Shown here: piece after piece, positions 5,073-5,178 of the stretch
Layout of the letters: each line of letters begins with the position of its first letter
How positions within the stretch are numbered: the stretch's first letter is position 1
NCBI GenBank assembly: GCA_964607545.1
Contig: CAZSLV010000116.1
Coordinates: 1-5,178, forward strand
DNA: 5,178 nucleotides
Reading direction: 5' to 3'
Source of the DNA: Gudongella sp964607545
GTDB taxonomy: Bacteria > Bacillota > Clostridia > Tissierellales > Tissierellaceae
Notes under the pieces: generated by a model
What the model was told of the DNA's origin: nothing
The model's database searches: none
What the model saw: only the letters and a program-made list of their open reading frames with translations
Position numbers and translations under genes: made by a program

Positions 5073-5178
5073 GTTGTTGGTATATTTATTAGATATAATA
5101 TATATAATCTACGACTAGGTTTTAGTAGTTGAATGAAATAATCGATAAAGTCCGTATAATGGTGTAAAAAGAAACTTC

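Noticed and set aside
5091..5110. AT-rich near-palindrome AGAT...ATCT with two TATAAT-like boxes.
   Set aside because: The arms match for only four bases and the interior is simple TA-rich sequence. It is not distinguishable from background composition.
4978..5178. CRISPR array, tRNA or riboswitch in the right-hand non-coding stretch.
   Set aside because: There are no spaced repeats, no cloverleaf and no recognisable aptamer core; only weak hairpins and AT-rich DNA.

Overview
The window is AT-rich DNA with strong GGAGG-type ribosome binding sites, a near-consensus SigA-type promoter, and protein families common in low-GC Firmicutes. A clostridial chromosome is the best guess; this is inferred from composition and family resemblance, not from a database search. 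All recognisable genes lie on the + strand.

Region 1 (about 145-3438) is a compact four-gene operon. It encodes a TetR/AcrR-type repressor, an ABC-2 type ATPase and two different six-helix ABC-2 permeases. Gaps between genes are only 12-19 bases, and each gene has a strong Shine-Dalgarno. Its control region is unusually readable. A promoter (TTGACT, 17 bp, TATAAT) is overlapped by one palindrome at the -35/spacer, and a second near-identical palindrome lies just past the expected transcription start. Their centres are 42 bp apart, about four helical turns. The simplest model is a self-regulated efflux operon: the repressor binds both palindromes, a ligand releases it, and the ATPase plus heteromeric permease exports an unknown, probably membrane-active, compound.

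Region 2 (about 3499-4363) holds a VOC/PhnB-like protein (132 aa, with a start internal to the longer open frame) and a DUF2200 protein. They are 40 bp apart, probably cotranscribed, and have no evident link to the transporter.

Region 3 (about 4364-5178) is debris of accessory DNA. It contains a broken toxin-antitoxin locus, in which a Phd/YefM-like antitoxin start is fused in frame to the end of a ParE/RelE-like toxin and then cut by a TAA codon. A clear intrinsic terminator follows, then the C-terminal tail of a large serine recombinase, then AT-rich non-coding DNA with weak hairpins. The first ~140 bases also hold no gene I can support.

I do not see a convincing new biological system. The most informative signals are the dual operator and the antitoxin-toxin deletion scar.
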